From positions 1-47,443 of the forward strand of contig WYBW01000064.1 in NCBI GenBank assembly GCA_011525685.1: DNA of 47,443 bases, given 5' to 3'. This stretch comes from Verrucomicrobiia bacterium. Its GTDB lineage: Bacteria > Verrucomicrobiota > Verrucomicrobiia > Limisphaerales > JADLHS01. Positions 17,156 to 25,701 of the stretch are shown here, piece after piece. The number at the start of each line of letters is the position of its first letter. Within the stretch, counting starts at the first letter, position 1. Made by a program: the position numbers and the translations under genes. Under the pieces are notes generated by a model, which was given only the letters and a program-made list of their open reading frames with translations, was not told where the DNA came from and searched no databases.

Positions 17156-18721
17156 ATGAAAGCAGCAGGGCGTACGATCGGCAACCTTGCAGCGTCAGCC
17201 ATCCTGGCTGACGTAGAACCGGGCTTCCAGCCCGGCGGAGGAAGCTTCGTCAAAGATGGCGGGCTTGGAGGCCCGTCACTTCGTTCTCCGTCGGACCGTC
17301 GTTCCGGGCGGCAGGATGCCGCCCTATACGACAGGCTGGGAAGCCTGCGGCTGCTCTTCCAGCGCGCCTTGACGTTTTTGTGTGCTTTCACGCTGGCGGT
17401 CCTTTCACTGCTCGGCGCCGAGGAGGCCACCTGGCAATTCGGCACGGCTCGCGCGAAGATCACACCCAAGGAAAACCTCTGGATGGGAGGATTCGCCGCG
17501 CGCACCCGTCCCGCCGAGGGGACGCTCGACGATCTTTGGGTGAAGGTGCTGGTGCTGGAGGCGCCGGACGGCGGCAAGGCCGTGCTCGTCACCGCCGATC
17601 TCGTCGGTATTCCCAAATGGCTTTATGAAAGTTTGGCGCGCGACCTGGAGTCGCGTCACGGCCTGAAGCGCGACCAGCTTCGATTCGCCACCTCGCACAC
17701 GCACTCGGGTCCGGTGCTTGCCGACGCGCTCCAGGACATTTACCCGCTGGACAATCAGCAACGCAAGCTCATCGCCCAATACTCGCGCGATCTGCGCCAG
17801 ACCATCCTGGAAACCGTGGATCAGGCGCTTGTCTCGCAAAGTCCGGCCACCCTTTGGGCCGGTGAGGGCCGGGCCACGTTCGCGGTGAACCGTCGCACCA
17901 ACGACGAAGGCAAGCTCGGCGAGATCCTCGCTCGTGGTGAATCTCCCAAAGGCCCATCGGACTTCACCGTGCCGGTGCTGGTGGTGCGGTCGCCGGAAGG
18001 GCGGGTGCGCACGCTGGTTTTCGGCTACGCCGCGCACACCTCGGCCCTGACACAGAATTATCGCTGGTCCGCGGATTATTGCGGCGTGACGGTCGAAGCC
18101 CTCGAAGCGAAACATCCGGGCGCCTCGGCGATGTTTTGGCAGGGCTGCGGCGGCGATCAAAGCGCCGCCCCGCGCGGCACGGTGGAGTTGTGCCGGCAAC
18201 GCGGTCAGGACCTTGCCGTCGCGGTGGAAGCGGTCCTGGAAAATCCGATGCGACCCATCCAACCCAAGCTCCGCGCCGCGTTTGAGTTTGTCTCACTGGA
18301 CTTTGGCGAGCAACCCACGAAAGCCGAACTCGAAACCGCCGCGAGAGGCAACGACTACCGCGCGCGCTGGGCCAGGCGGTTGCTGGGCGAGTTGGCCGCG
18401 CGCAACACCTTCGCCAGCGGTTATCCCGAGTATCCGGTTCAGGTCTGGAGACTCGGCGAAGACCAACTCTGGATCGCGCTCGGCGGCGAGGTGTGCGTGG
18501 ATTATGCGCTCCGCTTCAAACGGGAGTACGGCCCGCAAACCTGGATCACCGCCTACGCGAACGATGTCATGGCCTACATCCCCTCGCGGCGACTTTGGGA
18601 GGAGGGCGGTTATCAGGCTGGCGCGTTCGACGTTTATGGTCTCCCGGCGAACCGTTGGTGTTCAGACATCGAAGATCGAATTGCGGGTGGGGTGTCGCGT
18701 TTGGTCGAAAAGGTCCGTTGA
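17156..18721 (+). CDS. Neutral/alkaline ceramidase-family hydrolase (N-terminal domain type)
   Basis: 521 aa from ATG 17156. Zinc-site motifs of the neutral ceramidase N-terminal domain are present: TSHTHSGP and YAAHTSAL, together with the opening FGTARAKITP and the QGCGGDQS stretch where ceramidases have their NGDVSP-like catalytic segment. The classical hexapeptide itself is not conserved, so ceramide need not be the substrate; in PVC bacteria this family is common and mostly uncharacterised. The first 70 or so residues are encoded by a hairpin repeat array (17193-17347) and are followed by a hydrophobic signal-like segment at residues 71-88. The ancestral start is therefore perhaps TTG 17369, just before that segment. 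It begins 19 bp after the lyase stop in the same direction and is likely co-transcribed, which suggests a shared extracellular degradative role. Confidence 0.75.
   Translation: MKAAGRTIGNLAASAILADVEPGFQPGGGSFVKDGGLGGPSLRSPSDRRSGRQDAALYDRLGSLRLLFQRALTFLCAFTLAVLSLLGAEEATWQFGTARAKITPKENLWMGGFAARTRPAEGTLDDLWVKVLVLEAPDGGKAVLVTADLVGIPKWLYESLARDLESRHGLKRDQLRFATSHTHSGPVLADALQDIYPLDNQQRKLIAQYSRDLRQTILETVDQALVSQSPATLWAGEGRATFAVNRRTNDEGKLGEILARGESPKGPSDFTVPVLVVRSPEGRVRTLVFGYAAHTSALTQNYRWSADYCGVTVEALEAKHPGASAMFWQGCGGDQSAAPRGTVELCRQRGQDLAVAVEAVLENPMRPIQPKLRAAFEFVSLDFGEQPTKAELETAARGNDYRARWARRLLGELAARNTFASGYPEYPVQVWRLGEDQLWIALGGEVCVDYALRFKREYGPQTWITAYANDVMAYIPSRRLWEEGGYQAGAFDVYGLPANRWCSDIEDRIAGGVSRLVEKVR
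17193..17347. repeat. Hairpin repeat array, family C (TCC/GGA loops)
   Basis: At least four hairpins, all with TCC or GGA in the loop: CGTCAGCCA/TCC/TGGCTGACG (17193-17213, 9-bp arms), CCGGGCT/TCC/AGCCCGG (17219-17235), GGGCGGCA/GGA/TGCCGCCC (17306-17324) and CAGGCT/GGGA/AGCCTG (17332-17347). A GTAG tetranucleotide stands just 5' of the second hairpin, as in classical REP elements. The array interrupts what should be the 5' end of the ceramidase-family gene and is open in that frame. Confidence 0.85.
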
Positions 18722-19255
18722 CGGGCACCTAGGCGGAACTGTGCGGTTGGAATGGGGAGCGCGCCTGCCCCAGGGCGCAGTGGGGCGCGCCCTCGCGCCC
18801 GACTCGTGGCACACGGAGTCCACCCGACATTGGGTGCGTCTGGGAACACCCGCGCTGGATGCGAGGGTTCTCCGAACCGCAGCCGAGGGGCTGCGCTCCC
18901 AGAGAACTCCCCCACTTCGTTCAAGCTTGGATGGACTTCTCCAAAGGGCGACGTCTGTCACCGGATGCACGCCAGACACCCAAAGCACGGTTTGGGAATT
19001 TGGGAATTTGGACTTGCCACTCGTCGAAGCCACAGGAGAATCGGCAGCGTGAAACCCGGCCAACCACAACGAATTACGCCCAGCCGCAGAAAGGTGTGGG
19101 CTGCGGGCGCATCCCAGTTTTTTGCAAGTCCGCCGTCCTGCCGGAGGGGCGGCTTACCAGTTGCCCGGGCCATTGGGCGGCGGGTAAGCCGCCCCTCCAA
19201 CTTCCAACCCGGCCGCGCGGCCATTCGCAGGCGGACCAGGTCACAAGGCAGTAAG
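18722..19255. repeat. Repeat-dense spacer, no gene
   Basis: 534 bp with no convincing gene; the ORFs through it are translations of repeats. It holds CGCAGCC/GAGG/GGCTGCG at 18878-18895 next to GGTTC/TCC/GAACC at 18866-18878, a short tandem of GGGAATTT around 18991-19010, and at 19143-19198 a family B element with a perfect 16-bp inverted repeat (listed separately). Any promoter for the lipoprotein gene at 19256 must lie near the right end, but I see no clear -35/-10 pair. Confidence 0.6.
19127..19200. repeat. Family B inverted repeat, copy 1
   Basis: Arms GGAGGGGCGGCTTACC (19143-19158) and GGTAAGCCGCCCCTCC (19183-19198) are perfectly complementary over 16 bp around a 24-nt GC-rich loop. The leader TTGCAAGTCCG before the left arm recurs in copy 2 (25460-25525) and, inverted, in copy 3 (30243-30325). 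It sits in the spacer 5' of the lipoprotein gene. Confidence 0.85.
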
Positions 19256-19726
19256 ATGTGCCTGTCGGCAGCGGTGTCACGCGCCAGGCTGTTGAAAAGA
19301 TTCTTCTTGGTTCTGCCGGCATTGCTGCTCTGCGGTTGCTCCACCTTCAACCGGGATTGGAATCGCGCCACCCAGAATCCCGTGCCGGTGAACTCCATCG
19401 AAGGCCGCTGGGAAGGAATCTGGTTGAGCGACGTGAACGGCCACACCGGCCGGCTGCGGTGTTTGCTGTCCCGTCAAGGCGATAACCGTTATCAGGCGCG
19501 CTTCCGGGCGACGTATTGGAAGGTGTTTCGTTTCAGTTACACCGTGCCGCTCCAGGTCGAAGCCGAGGTGCGCGATGGCGCATGGCACTTCACCGGTGAG
19601 GAAGACCTCGGCAAACTCGCGGGCGGTGTTTATCACTACGAAGGTCACGTCACGCCGACGGACTTCTTCTCCACGTACCGATCGGAACACGATCACGGCA
19701 CTTTCCAGATGCGGCGGCCGGACTGA
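19256..19726 (+). CDS. Small predicted lipoprotein
   Basis: 156 aa, starting at the ATG at 19256, which is preceded by AAGGCAG as a plausible ribosome site. The N-terminus has basic residues (RARLLKRFF), a hydrophobic core and a lipobox-like LCGC with Cys28, so it is probably a lipidated envelope protein. The mature part is a small beta-rich domain with a conserved-looking opening SIEGRWEGIWLSDVNGHTG, reminiscent of bacterial calycin-like or META-like secreted domains, but I cannot assign a family. It ends 30 bp before the DacB start and may be co-transcribed with it. Confidence 0.75.
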   Translation: MCLSAAVSRARLLKRFFLVLPALLLCGCSTFNRDWNRATQNPVPVNSIEGRWEGIWLSDVNGHTGRLRCLLSRQGDNRYQARFRATYWKVFRFSYTVPLQVEAEVRDGAWHFTGEEDLGKLAGGVYHYEGHVTPTDFFSTYRSEHDHGTFQMRRPD

Positions 19727-19756
19727 TGCTACATCCCCAATTTGACGAACTCAGAC

Positions 19757-21289
19757 ATGAAACAAAGCGTCCGATTTTTTTTCTTCACCTGGCTGGCGAT
19801 CGGGCTGGGTGCGCGGGCCCCGGCGCAACAACCGAAACCGGCGGGCACGCTCGAAGAACTGCAGGCGCGCCTGACCAGTTTTGTCTCGCAACCCCGGTTC
19901 GCCGCAGGATTGTTGGGCGTCAAAGTGGTCTCCCTCGACACTGGCCGGACGTTGTTCGAGCATGAGGCCGCGAAGTTGTTCAGCCCGGCCTCGAACTCCA
20001 AGCTCTACACCGTGGCGCTGGCGCTGGATCAGCTTGGCGGGGAGTATCGGATCAAGACCTCGCTCTACGCCGCCACGAAACCTGACTCCCAGGGGACGAT
20101 TCAGGGCGAGCTCATCATTTACGGACGCGGCGATCCGACTCTCAACGCGCGGCGTCACGGTGGGGACATTTTCAAGGCGCTGCAACCGCTCGTGGCCACG
20201 CTCACCAATGCCGGGGTCAGACGCATCCAAGGCGACTTGATTGGCGACGAGAGCTTCATTCGCGGCAATCCGTACGGCTCCGGTTGGGACTGCGACGATT
20301 TGCAGTACTATTACGGCGCGGAAATCTCCGCCCTGACCATCAACGACAACACCCTTCAACTTTCTGTCAAACCAGGCGAAACCGCGGGAGTCGCCTGCAA
20401 GCTCGCGCTCGCGCCCGCGACTTCCCATCTCATTTTGAGCAACCGCACGGAAACGGTTCGGGCGGGTGGCCGGCGCGAGATAAGCCTGTATCGCCCCCTG
20501 GGGCAGAACGTTCTCTACGTTTCCGGCCAACTGCCGCTGGACGATCCGGGTTACACGCGCGAAGTGACCGTGCATCATCCCGCAGGCCTGTTCAGCGCGC
20601 TCTTCCGGGAGGCCCTCGCGCGAAACGGCATCACGCTCGATGGCAGGCCGCGCACGATGAACTGGCTGGACCGCCAGGTGCTGCCGTTTGAACCGGACAA
20701 ATTCGTGGAGCTTGGGTCGGTGGAATCGCCACCCATGCGCGAACTCGCCCGCGAAATTCAGAAACCTTCGCAGAATCTCTACACCGACTTGATCCTCGCG
20801 CACATTGGCTCGCTGGCGCTGGCCACGAACAAATCTTCCACCGTCACCTCGGAAGACTCGGGCATCCGGCAGCTTTACGCCTTCCTCAACAAGGCCGGCG
20901 TTCCGCGCGGCGACGTGCAGTTCGAGGAAGGTTCCGGTTTGTCCCGCAACAATCTCACCACGCCGAACGCCACCCTCGCGCTGCTGCAATTCATGCACGG
21001 CCACGCGGAGTCGGAAGCCTTTCTGAACGCGCTGCCGGTCGCCGGCGTGGATGGCACTTTGCGCGCCCGGATGCGAGATACGGCCGCCGCCGGCAACGTG
21101 CGCGCCAAGACCGGCACGTTGCGTTGGGCGAATGCGCTCTCCGGCCACGTCACCACCGCGGCGGGCGAGCGCCTGATCTTTTCCATCATGCTCAATCGTT
21201 ACGTTGCCGGCAGCAACCCGCCGGCCCGCGGAGAAATGGACAAGCTCGCGGTGATGCTGGCGGAGTTTGCCGGGCGCAGCGACCAGTGA
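19757..21289 (+). CDS. D-alanyl-D-alanine carboxypeptidase/endopeptidase, S13 (PBP4/DacB) family
   Basis: 510 aa from ATG 19757 (a TTG at 19742 is less likely). A signal peptide ends near ARAPAQ. The S13 catalytic motifs are all present and correctly spaced: SxxK at Ser79-Lys82 (SNSK), SxN at Ser396-Asn398 (SRN, in GSGLSRNN) and KTG at 451-453 (AKTGTLRWANALSGH). The long insertion between SxxK and SxN is characteristic of PBP4-type enzymes. It acts in the periplasm, trimming the peptide stem or cleaving DD-crosslinks of peptidoglycan. The length is near that of E. coli DacB. No disruption was seen. Confidence 0.93.
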   Translation: MKQSVRFFFFTWLAIGLGARAPAQQPKPAGTLEELQARLTSFVSQPRFAAGLLGVKVVSLDTGRTLFEHEAAKLFSPASNSKLYTVALALDQLGGEYRIKTSLYAATKPDSQGTIQGELIIYGRGDPTLNARRHGGDIFKALQPLVATLTNAGVRRIQGDLIGDESFIRGNPYGSGWDCDDLQYYYGAEISALTINDNTLQLSVKPGETAGVACKLALAPATSHLILSNRTETVRAGGRREISLYRPLGQNVLYVSGQLPLDDPGYTREVTVHHPAGLFSALFREALARNGITLDGRPRTMNWLDRQVLPFEPDKFVELGSVESPPMRELAREIQKPSQNLYTDLILAHIGSLALATNKSSTVTSEDSGIRQLYAFLNKAGVPRGDVQFEEGSGLSRNNLTTPNATLALLQFMHGHAESEAFLNALPVAGVDGTLRARMRDTAAAGNVRAKTGTLRWANALSGHVTTAAGERLIFSIMLNRYVAGSNPPARGEMDKLAVMLAEFAGRSDQ

Positions 21290-21337
21290 CACGACATTTC
21301 GCTTTTGCTGGACCTGGCCTTGTTCTACACTCTGGCC

Positions 21338-21742
21338 ATGTCAGAGATCGTCAAGTTTGTGAACAACGGTGCGACGACCATTACTCCGGCGATTGCGGAA
21401 AAGGTGATGCGTCAGCTCCCGCAATGGAAACTTGAGTTCACCCAGATTCACGCCCCGCTGTTTCCCCACCTGGTGGACCAACTGGGGTTTCTGGCCGACG
21501 CCGTCGAAGACGCCGTCGAAGGTGCCTACAAGGAACTGCCCTACTGCGCCATCGCCCAGGCGGTGTTCGCGCTGGTGTACTCCCACAAGAAACTGGGCAT
21601 CATTCCCGACAGCATCCTGAATCTGGGTTACGCGGACGATTCGAGTGTGGTGCGCGCGGTGCTCATACAGAATGAGAAGGCGTTCGCCATTTACGCCGGC
21701 GCGCAGGGACGCGACTGGCAGCGGATCACGAGTCAGCCGTGA
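21338..21742 (+). CDS. DUF1232 (YkvA-like) protein
   Basis: 134 aa from ATG 21338 (MSEIVKFVN); an upstream in-frame start adds only 11 unlikely residues. The central segment ELPYCAIAQAVFALVYSHKKLGIIPDSI matches the DUF1232 pattern, with LGIIPDSILNLGYADDSSVV giving the IPD...GYADD signature. These are small proteins of unknown biochemical function, usually with one hydrophobic hairpin. It lies 48 bp downstream of the carboxypeptidase in the same direction, but no functional link is implied. Confidence 0.75.
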   Translation: MSEIVKFVNNGATTITPAIAEKVMRQLPQWKLEFTQIHAPLFPHLVDQLGFLADAVEDAVEGAYKELPYCAIAQAVFALVYSHKKLGIIPDSILNLGYADDSSVVRAVLIQNEKAFAIYAGAQGRDWQRITSQP

Positions 21743-21938
21743 GCGGCACCGCAGCACCGCGACTTCGATTCACCTTCCTGCGACAGGCCCTTCGCGTCAT
21801 TGCCAAGGCGCATTTCACTTTTTGTAGCCGGGCATGCCTGCAAACCGGCGCGCCTGCAAGAAACTGCGATGCCCCGCCTTCGCCAACCGCGACCGGGAAC
21901 TGCTTGCCTCCGACGCGGTTTCATGCCATGAAGCAGGC

Positions 21939-23027
21939 ATGACAGCCTCCCCTGAGAATTTCCCGACTCCTGCCGCCTCCCATTACCTTGCCTCGCTCAA
22001 GGGCTGTGACAACGCCGCGTCACTCATCTCCCGCCGCGCGGCGATCAAGTCCACGCTGGCGGTGGCGGGGGCCGCGGCACTGGGAACATCCGCCTGCGCG
22101 GCCGAAACGCCCAAGCCGGACGCGCGCCGCGCCTCGCCGAAGCGTTATGAGATGAAAAAATCCATCAACCTTTGGGCCTTCCCCTATCCGGAGCGGATGA
22201 ACCTGGAGGAATGTCTGCAACTGGCCAAAGACGCGGGCTTTGACGGCATCGAACTCAATTACGATCTGGACAACGACCTGTCTCCAAAGGCCGGCACGAA
22301 GGAATTCACCGCCATCCGCCGCATGGCCGACCGCATCGGCATCGCCCTCAGCGGGCTGTGCTCGTTTCTGTTCTGGCCGTATCCGCTTACCAGCAACGAT
22401 GCCGCCAAGCGCGCGCGCGGGCTCGAACTGGCCGGCAAGATGGCCGAGGCGGCGCACGATCTGGGCGTGGAAAATCTGCTCGTCGTGCCCGGCGCCGTTC
22501 ACATCCCGTGGCGCACCGACCATGAACCGGTGCCCAACGACGTGTGTGACCGCCGCGCCCGCGAGGCCGTCGCCCAGCTTCTTCCCAAGGCCGAAAAGCT
22601 CGGCGTGTTTCTCAACATCGAGAACATCTTCTTCAACGGTTATCTGATGACGCCGATGGAACACGCGGCGTTCATTGACAGTTTTCAAAGCGCGCATGTC
22701 CGGGCGCACTTCGACACGGGCAACATCATGATGTTTCAATTTCCCGAGCACTGGATTTCCGTCCTCGGCCAGCGCATCAAGAACACCCATTTCAAGGAAT
22801 TCACGAAGAAGGGCACGGATTACTCGCTGGAAACGTTCCGACCGCTTCTCGATGGCACCACCGACTGGCCCGCCGTAATGGACGCGCTGGCGGCGACCGA
22901 TTATCGCGGCTACCTGACGTTCGAGTATTTCCATCCCTACCAACATTACCCGGAGGCGCTCGTGTATCAGACGAGCGATTCGCTCGACCGGATGTTGGGC
23001 CGCAAAGCGGGCCGGGGTTCAGCTTGA
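21939..23027 (+). CDS. Tat-exported sugar phosphate isomerase/epimerase-like TIM barrel protein
   Basis: 362 aa from ATG 21939. Ser31-Arg-Arg-Ala-Ala-Ile-Lys followed by a moderately hydrophobic alanine-rich stretch is a twin-arginine signal. The mature protein is an AP-endonuclease-2/xylose-isomerase-like barrel: NLWAFPYPERM, DGIELNYD, FLNIENIF with a metal-ligand Glu, HFDTGNIMMF with Asp, and LTFEYFHPYQ with the final Glu. This is the hydroxypyruvate isomerase/tagatose-epimerase superfamily. The substrate is unknown, and in this phylum many secreted paralogues exist. The preceding 196-bp spacer carries a decayed GTAG-headed hairpin around 21824, so the longer upstream ORF start is not credible. 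Confidence 0.85.
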   Translation: MTASPENFPTPAASHYLASLKGCDNAASLISRRAAIKSTLAVAGAAALGTSACAAETPKPDARRASPKRYEMKKSINLWAFPYPERMNLEECLQLAKDAGFDGIELNYDLDNDLSPKAGTKEFTAIRRMADRIGIALSGLCSFLFWPYPLTSNDAAKRARGLELAGKMAEAAHDLGVENLLVVPGAVHIPWRTDHEPVPNDVCDRRAREAVAQLLPKAEKLGVFLNIENIFFNGYLMTPMEHAAFIDSFQSAHVRAHFDTGNIMMFQFPEHWISVLGQRIKNTHFKEFTKKGTDYSLETFRPLLDGTTDWPAVMDALAATDYRGYLTFEYFHPYQHYPEALVYQTSDSLDRMLGRKAGRGSA

Positions 23028-23096
23028 ATGTCTCCCCAAGGTTTCCTGTCTATTGCGCACGATGGCTACGAATCCGGTCGGTCCGAATGGTGTTCA

Positions 23097-24602
23097 ATGA
23101 TAGCAACGCTCGAACCCTGTCCCGTCTGGTTTGGCGGTGAATGGCGCCACGTCAACAGCGTGCCCACGACGCCCGTCCACAATCCTTCCACCGGCGAGGT
23201 GATCGCCGAAGCGCCGCTTTGCACGGCGGCGCACGTGAACGAAGCCGTCGAGGCCGCCGCCGCCGCGTTTCCGGCCTGGATGGAAACTCCCGCGGTCGAA
23301 CGCGCCCGGGTGCTGTTCAAGTTCAAGACCCTGCTCGAGGAGAACTTTGAGGACCTCGCGCGCTGCACCACGCGCGAGCACGGGAAAACCCTGGTCGAGT
23401 CGCGCGGTGACGTGAAACGCGGCATCGAGATGGTCGAGTTCGCCTGCGGCGTGCCGTCGCTGTTGATGGGGGAGTCGTTGGAAAACCTGGCGCGGGGCAT
23501 TGATTGCGACACCATCCGCCAACCGCTCGGTGTTTGCGCCGGCATCACGCCGTTCAACTTTCCCTGCATGGTGCCGCTGTGGATGTATCCCGTGGCCATC
23601 GCCTGCGGCAACACCTTTGTGCTCAAACCGAGCGAGAAAGTGCCGCTCACGAGCGTCAAGGTCGCGAAGCTCTTTGAACAGGCCGGCCTGCCGAAAGGCG
23701 TGCTGAACCTCGTGCATGGCGGGCGCGAAGTCGTGGACGCGCTGCTCACCCATCCCAGGGTGAAGGCGATCTCCTTCGTCGGCTCGACGCCCGTGGCCCG
23801 GCACATCTACGAGACGGGCACGAAACATGGCAAACGCGTCCAGGCCAACGGCGGCGCCAAGAATTTTGTCCTGGTCATGCCCGATGCCGACGTGGACCAC
23901 TCCGTGCGCGGCGTGATGGAAGCCGCGTTCGGTTGCGCGGGTGAACGTTGCATGGCCGGTTCGACGGCGGTGGTGATCGGCGGGGCGGAAAAATCGGTGT
24001 TGCCCACGCTCGTCGAGGCCACGAGGCGGATCAAAGTCGGCCCGACTGACCGCGACCCGCAGCCGGACATGGGCGCGGTCATCACGCGGCAACATCGCGA
24101 CCGCGTGCTGCACCTGATCGAAACCGGGGTGAAGGAAGGGGCGCGGATCCCCGCCGACGGTCGTGGCGTGAAAGTGAGTGAAGCGCCCAACGGATTTTAT
24201 GTCGGCGCGACCATTCTCGACCACGTGCAGCCGGTCATGACCGTGGCCCGGGAGGAGGTTTTCGGCCCGGTGTTGAACGTGATGCACATGGAGGATTTGG
24301 ACGCGGCCATCGAAATGGCGAACCGTTCACCTTATGGCAACGGCGCCTCCATTTTCACCCGTTCGGGCAAGGCGGCGCGCGAATTCAAGCATCGCATTCG
24401 GTGCGGCATGGTCGGCATCAACATCGGCGTGCCGGCCTCGATGGCGTGGTTTCCGTTCAACGGCTGGAACGACTCGTTCTTCGGCGACCTGCACATGCAG
24501 GGTCGCGAGGGAGTTCAGTTTTTCACTCATCAAAAGGTGACCATGAGCCGCTGGTTCAGTTTCGGCGAGGGCGACGTCTGGCACCGCGAGCCGCAGAAGT
24601 GA
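23097..24602 (+). CDS. mmsA: Methylmalonate-semialdehyde dehydrogenase (CoA-acylating)
   Basis: 501 aa from ATG 23097 (MIATLEPCP). It is an aldehyde dehydrogenase superfamily member with the hallmarks of the MmsA/IolA branch: catalytic Cys285 in AGERCMAGS, TPFNFPCMVPLWM around the active-site Asn, and the C-terminal VGINIGVPASMAWFPF. It converts methylmalonate semialdehyde to propionyl-CoA, or malonate semialdehyde to acetyl-CoA, using NAD and CoA, in the cytoplasm. It is used in valine, thymine/beta-aminoisobutyrate and inositol catabolism. The AGXT2-like aminotransferase 1.1 kb downstream produces exactly these semialdehydes, which favours the beta-amino acid route here. The length is normal and the motifs intact. 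Confidence 0.95.
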   Translation: MIATLEPCPVWFGGEWRHVNSVPTTPVHNPSTGEVIAEAPLCTAAHVNEAVEAAAAAFPAWMETPAVERARVLFKFKTLLEENFEDLARCTTREHGKTLVESRGDVKRGIEMVEFACGVPSLLMGESLENLARGIDCDTIRQPLGVCAGITPFNFPCMVPLWMYPVAIACGNTFVLKPSEKVPLTSVKVAKLFEQAGLPKGVLNLVHGGREVVDALLTHPRVKAISFVGSTPVARHIYETGTKHGKRVQANGGAKNFVLVMPDADVDHSVRGVMEAAFGCAGERCMAGSTAVVIGGAEKSVLPTLVEATRRIKVGPTDRDPQPDMGAVITRQHRDRVLHLIETGVKEGARIPADGRGVKVSEAPNGFYVGATILDHVQPVMTVAREEVFGPVLNVMHMEDLDAAIEMANRSPYGNGASIFTRSGKAAREFKHRIRCGMVGINIGVPASMAWFPFNGWNDSFFGDLHMQGREGVQFFTHQKVTMSRWFSFGEGDVWHREPQK

Positions 24603-24631
24603 CCTTTGGCTCGGGTCAGTACTCCGGCGCG

Positions 24632-25357
24632 TCACGGCACGGGCCGGGTCTTGATGGCGGCGGCGGGCGTGCCCAACTGCTGAACGGTGATCGAGCCGCT
24701 GCCGGGATTGAAGGGCTGAGGCACGGGTTGAATCGGCGTGGGCGGCGTGACGATGGGAGGAGGGTTCGTCATCCCCGGAGGCCGGTGAATGGGAGGCGAG
24801 GGGTAAACCGGCCACGTAGTGTATCCGGAGTAAACCACTTCCGGATAGTAGGTCGTGGGCGGGTAACTCTGGGTCTGAACCTCCCGCTCCACCACGTTCG
24901 TGTGATGCGTCGTGAAGCGCCCGCGCAGCCCCTCCTCCAGCCAGACGACGGGATCATAGACGTAACGCTGGCTCTTGGGGTCTTTGCGCACGTTGTGCGG
25001 CACAATCCACGCCCAGCCGAGGGGCGACTTGCCCACGTAGGCTTGGGCGCGAAATGGGGACACGGCCGGAGGAGAGCCGGCGGTTTCGTTCTCCGCAGGC
25101 GGAGCGGCCTCAAAATCGGCCAACCGGGACTGGAGGGTTTCGGTCAAGGTTCGGAACACTTCGAGTTGCCGGATCAACTCCCGGTTCGCTGCCTGCAGGG
25201 TCTCGGTGGTGGTTCGGGCATCGCGGAGTTCCGCCTCAACCTTCCGGGTGCTTTCGCGCAAGTGGCGGTTGGATTGCAGGGTCGCGCTCAGGAGGATGCC
25301 GGCGGTCAGGAGTCCCGCAGCACAGCAGACGCTGACGATGCTCAGATATGTTTTCAT
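24632..25357 (-). CDS. Membrane-anchored coiled-coil protein, proline-rich tail
   Basis: 241 aa from ATG 25357 (MKTYLSIVSV); the upstream extension would run through a repeat and is rejected. One N-terminal transmembrane segment (residues about 4-26) is followed by a heptad-rich coiled coil (about 30-75, LRESTRKVEAELRDARTTTE), a small domain with WAWIVPHNVRKDPKSQRYVYDP, and a Pro/Tyr-rich tail. No family is recognised. It converges with mmsA, with 29 bp between stops. An envelope location with a single inward or periplasmic anchor is inferred. Confidence 0.7.
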   Translation of the reverse strand: MKTYLSIVSVCCAAGLLTAGILLSATLQSNRHLRESTRKVEAELRDARTTTETLQAANRELIRQLEVFRTLTETLQSRLADFEAAPPAENETAGSPPAVSPFRAQAYVGKSPLGWAWIVPHNVRKDPKSQRYVYDPVVWLEEGLRGRFTTHHTNVVEREVQTQSYPPTTYYPEVVYSGYTTWPVYPSPPIHRPPGMTNPPPIVTPPTPIQPVPQPFNPGSGSITVQQLGTPAAAIKTRPVP

Positions 25358-25701
25358 ACGCTTCGACGCCTTGTGCCCAATATAGCTGCCGGCCCGGTGG
25401 AGTAAACAGGAGTTTCCAGAACACCGGAGCGCGATCGCGTCGGTCGCATTTCGGTTCCTGCAAGTCCGACGGTCTTCCGGAGAGGCGGCTTGCCAGCCGC
25501 CCGACCCAAGCAAGCCGCCTCTCCAACCTTCAGCCCGTCCACGAGGCCAAGGGCCGGCACATCCAGTGTGAGATGCGCGAGAGTGCGTCGTCAAAATCAG
25601 TCCCGGAAATCAGTCCCTGCTTGCCGGCGGCTTTGCAATGCCTGAACATCCGTCCCCGCGGAGAGATACGTTTTGACCCGCGCCTCCCGCATCCTTGAAT
25701 C
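25358..25701. repeat. Spacer with family B inverted repeat, copy 2
   Basis: A 344-bp divergent spacer between the coiled-coil gene and the aminotransferase. It contains a family B element: arms GGAGAGGCGGCTTGC (25479-25493) and GCAAGCCGCCTCTCC (25510-25524), perfect over 15 bp, with the leader TGCAAGTCCG as in copy 1. The rest shows no gene. The aminotransferase promoter should be in the last 150 bp, but no clear consensus was seen. Confidence 0.8.

Noticed and set aside
17193..17347. CRISPR array from the succession of palindromes
   Set aside because: Stem sequences differ from one another and there are no equal-length spacers or cas genes; only the loop is constant.
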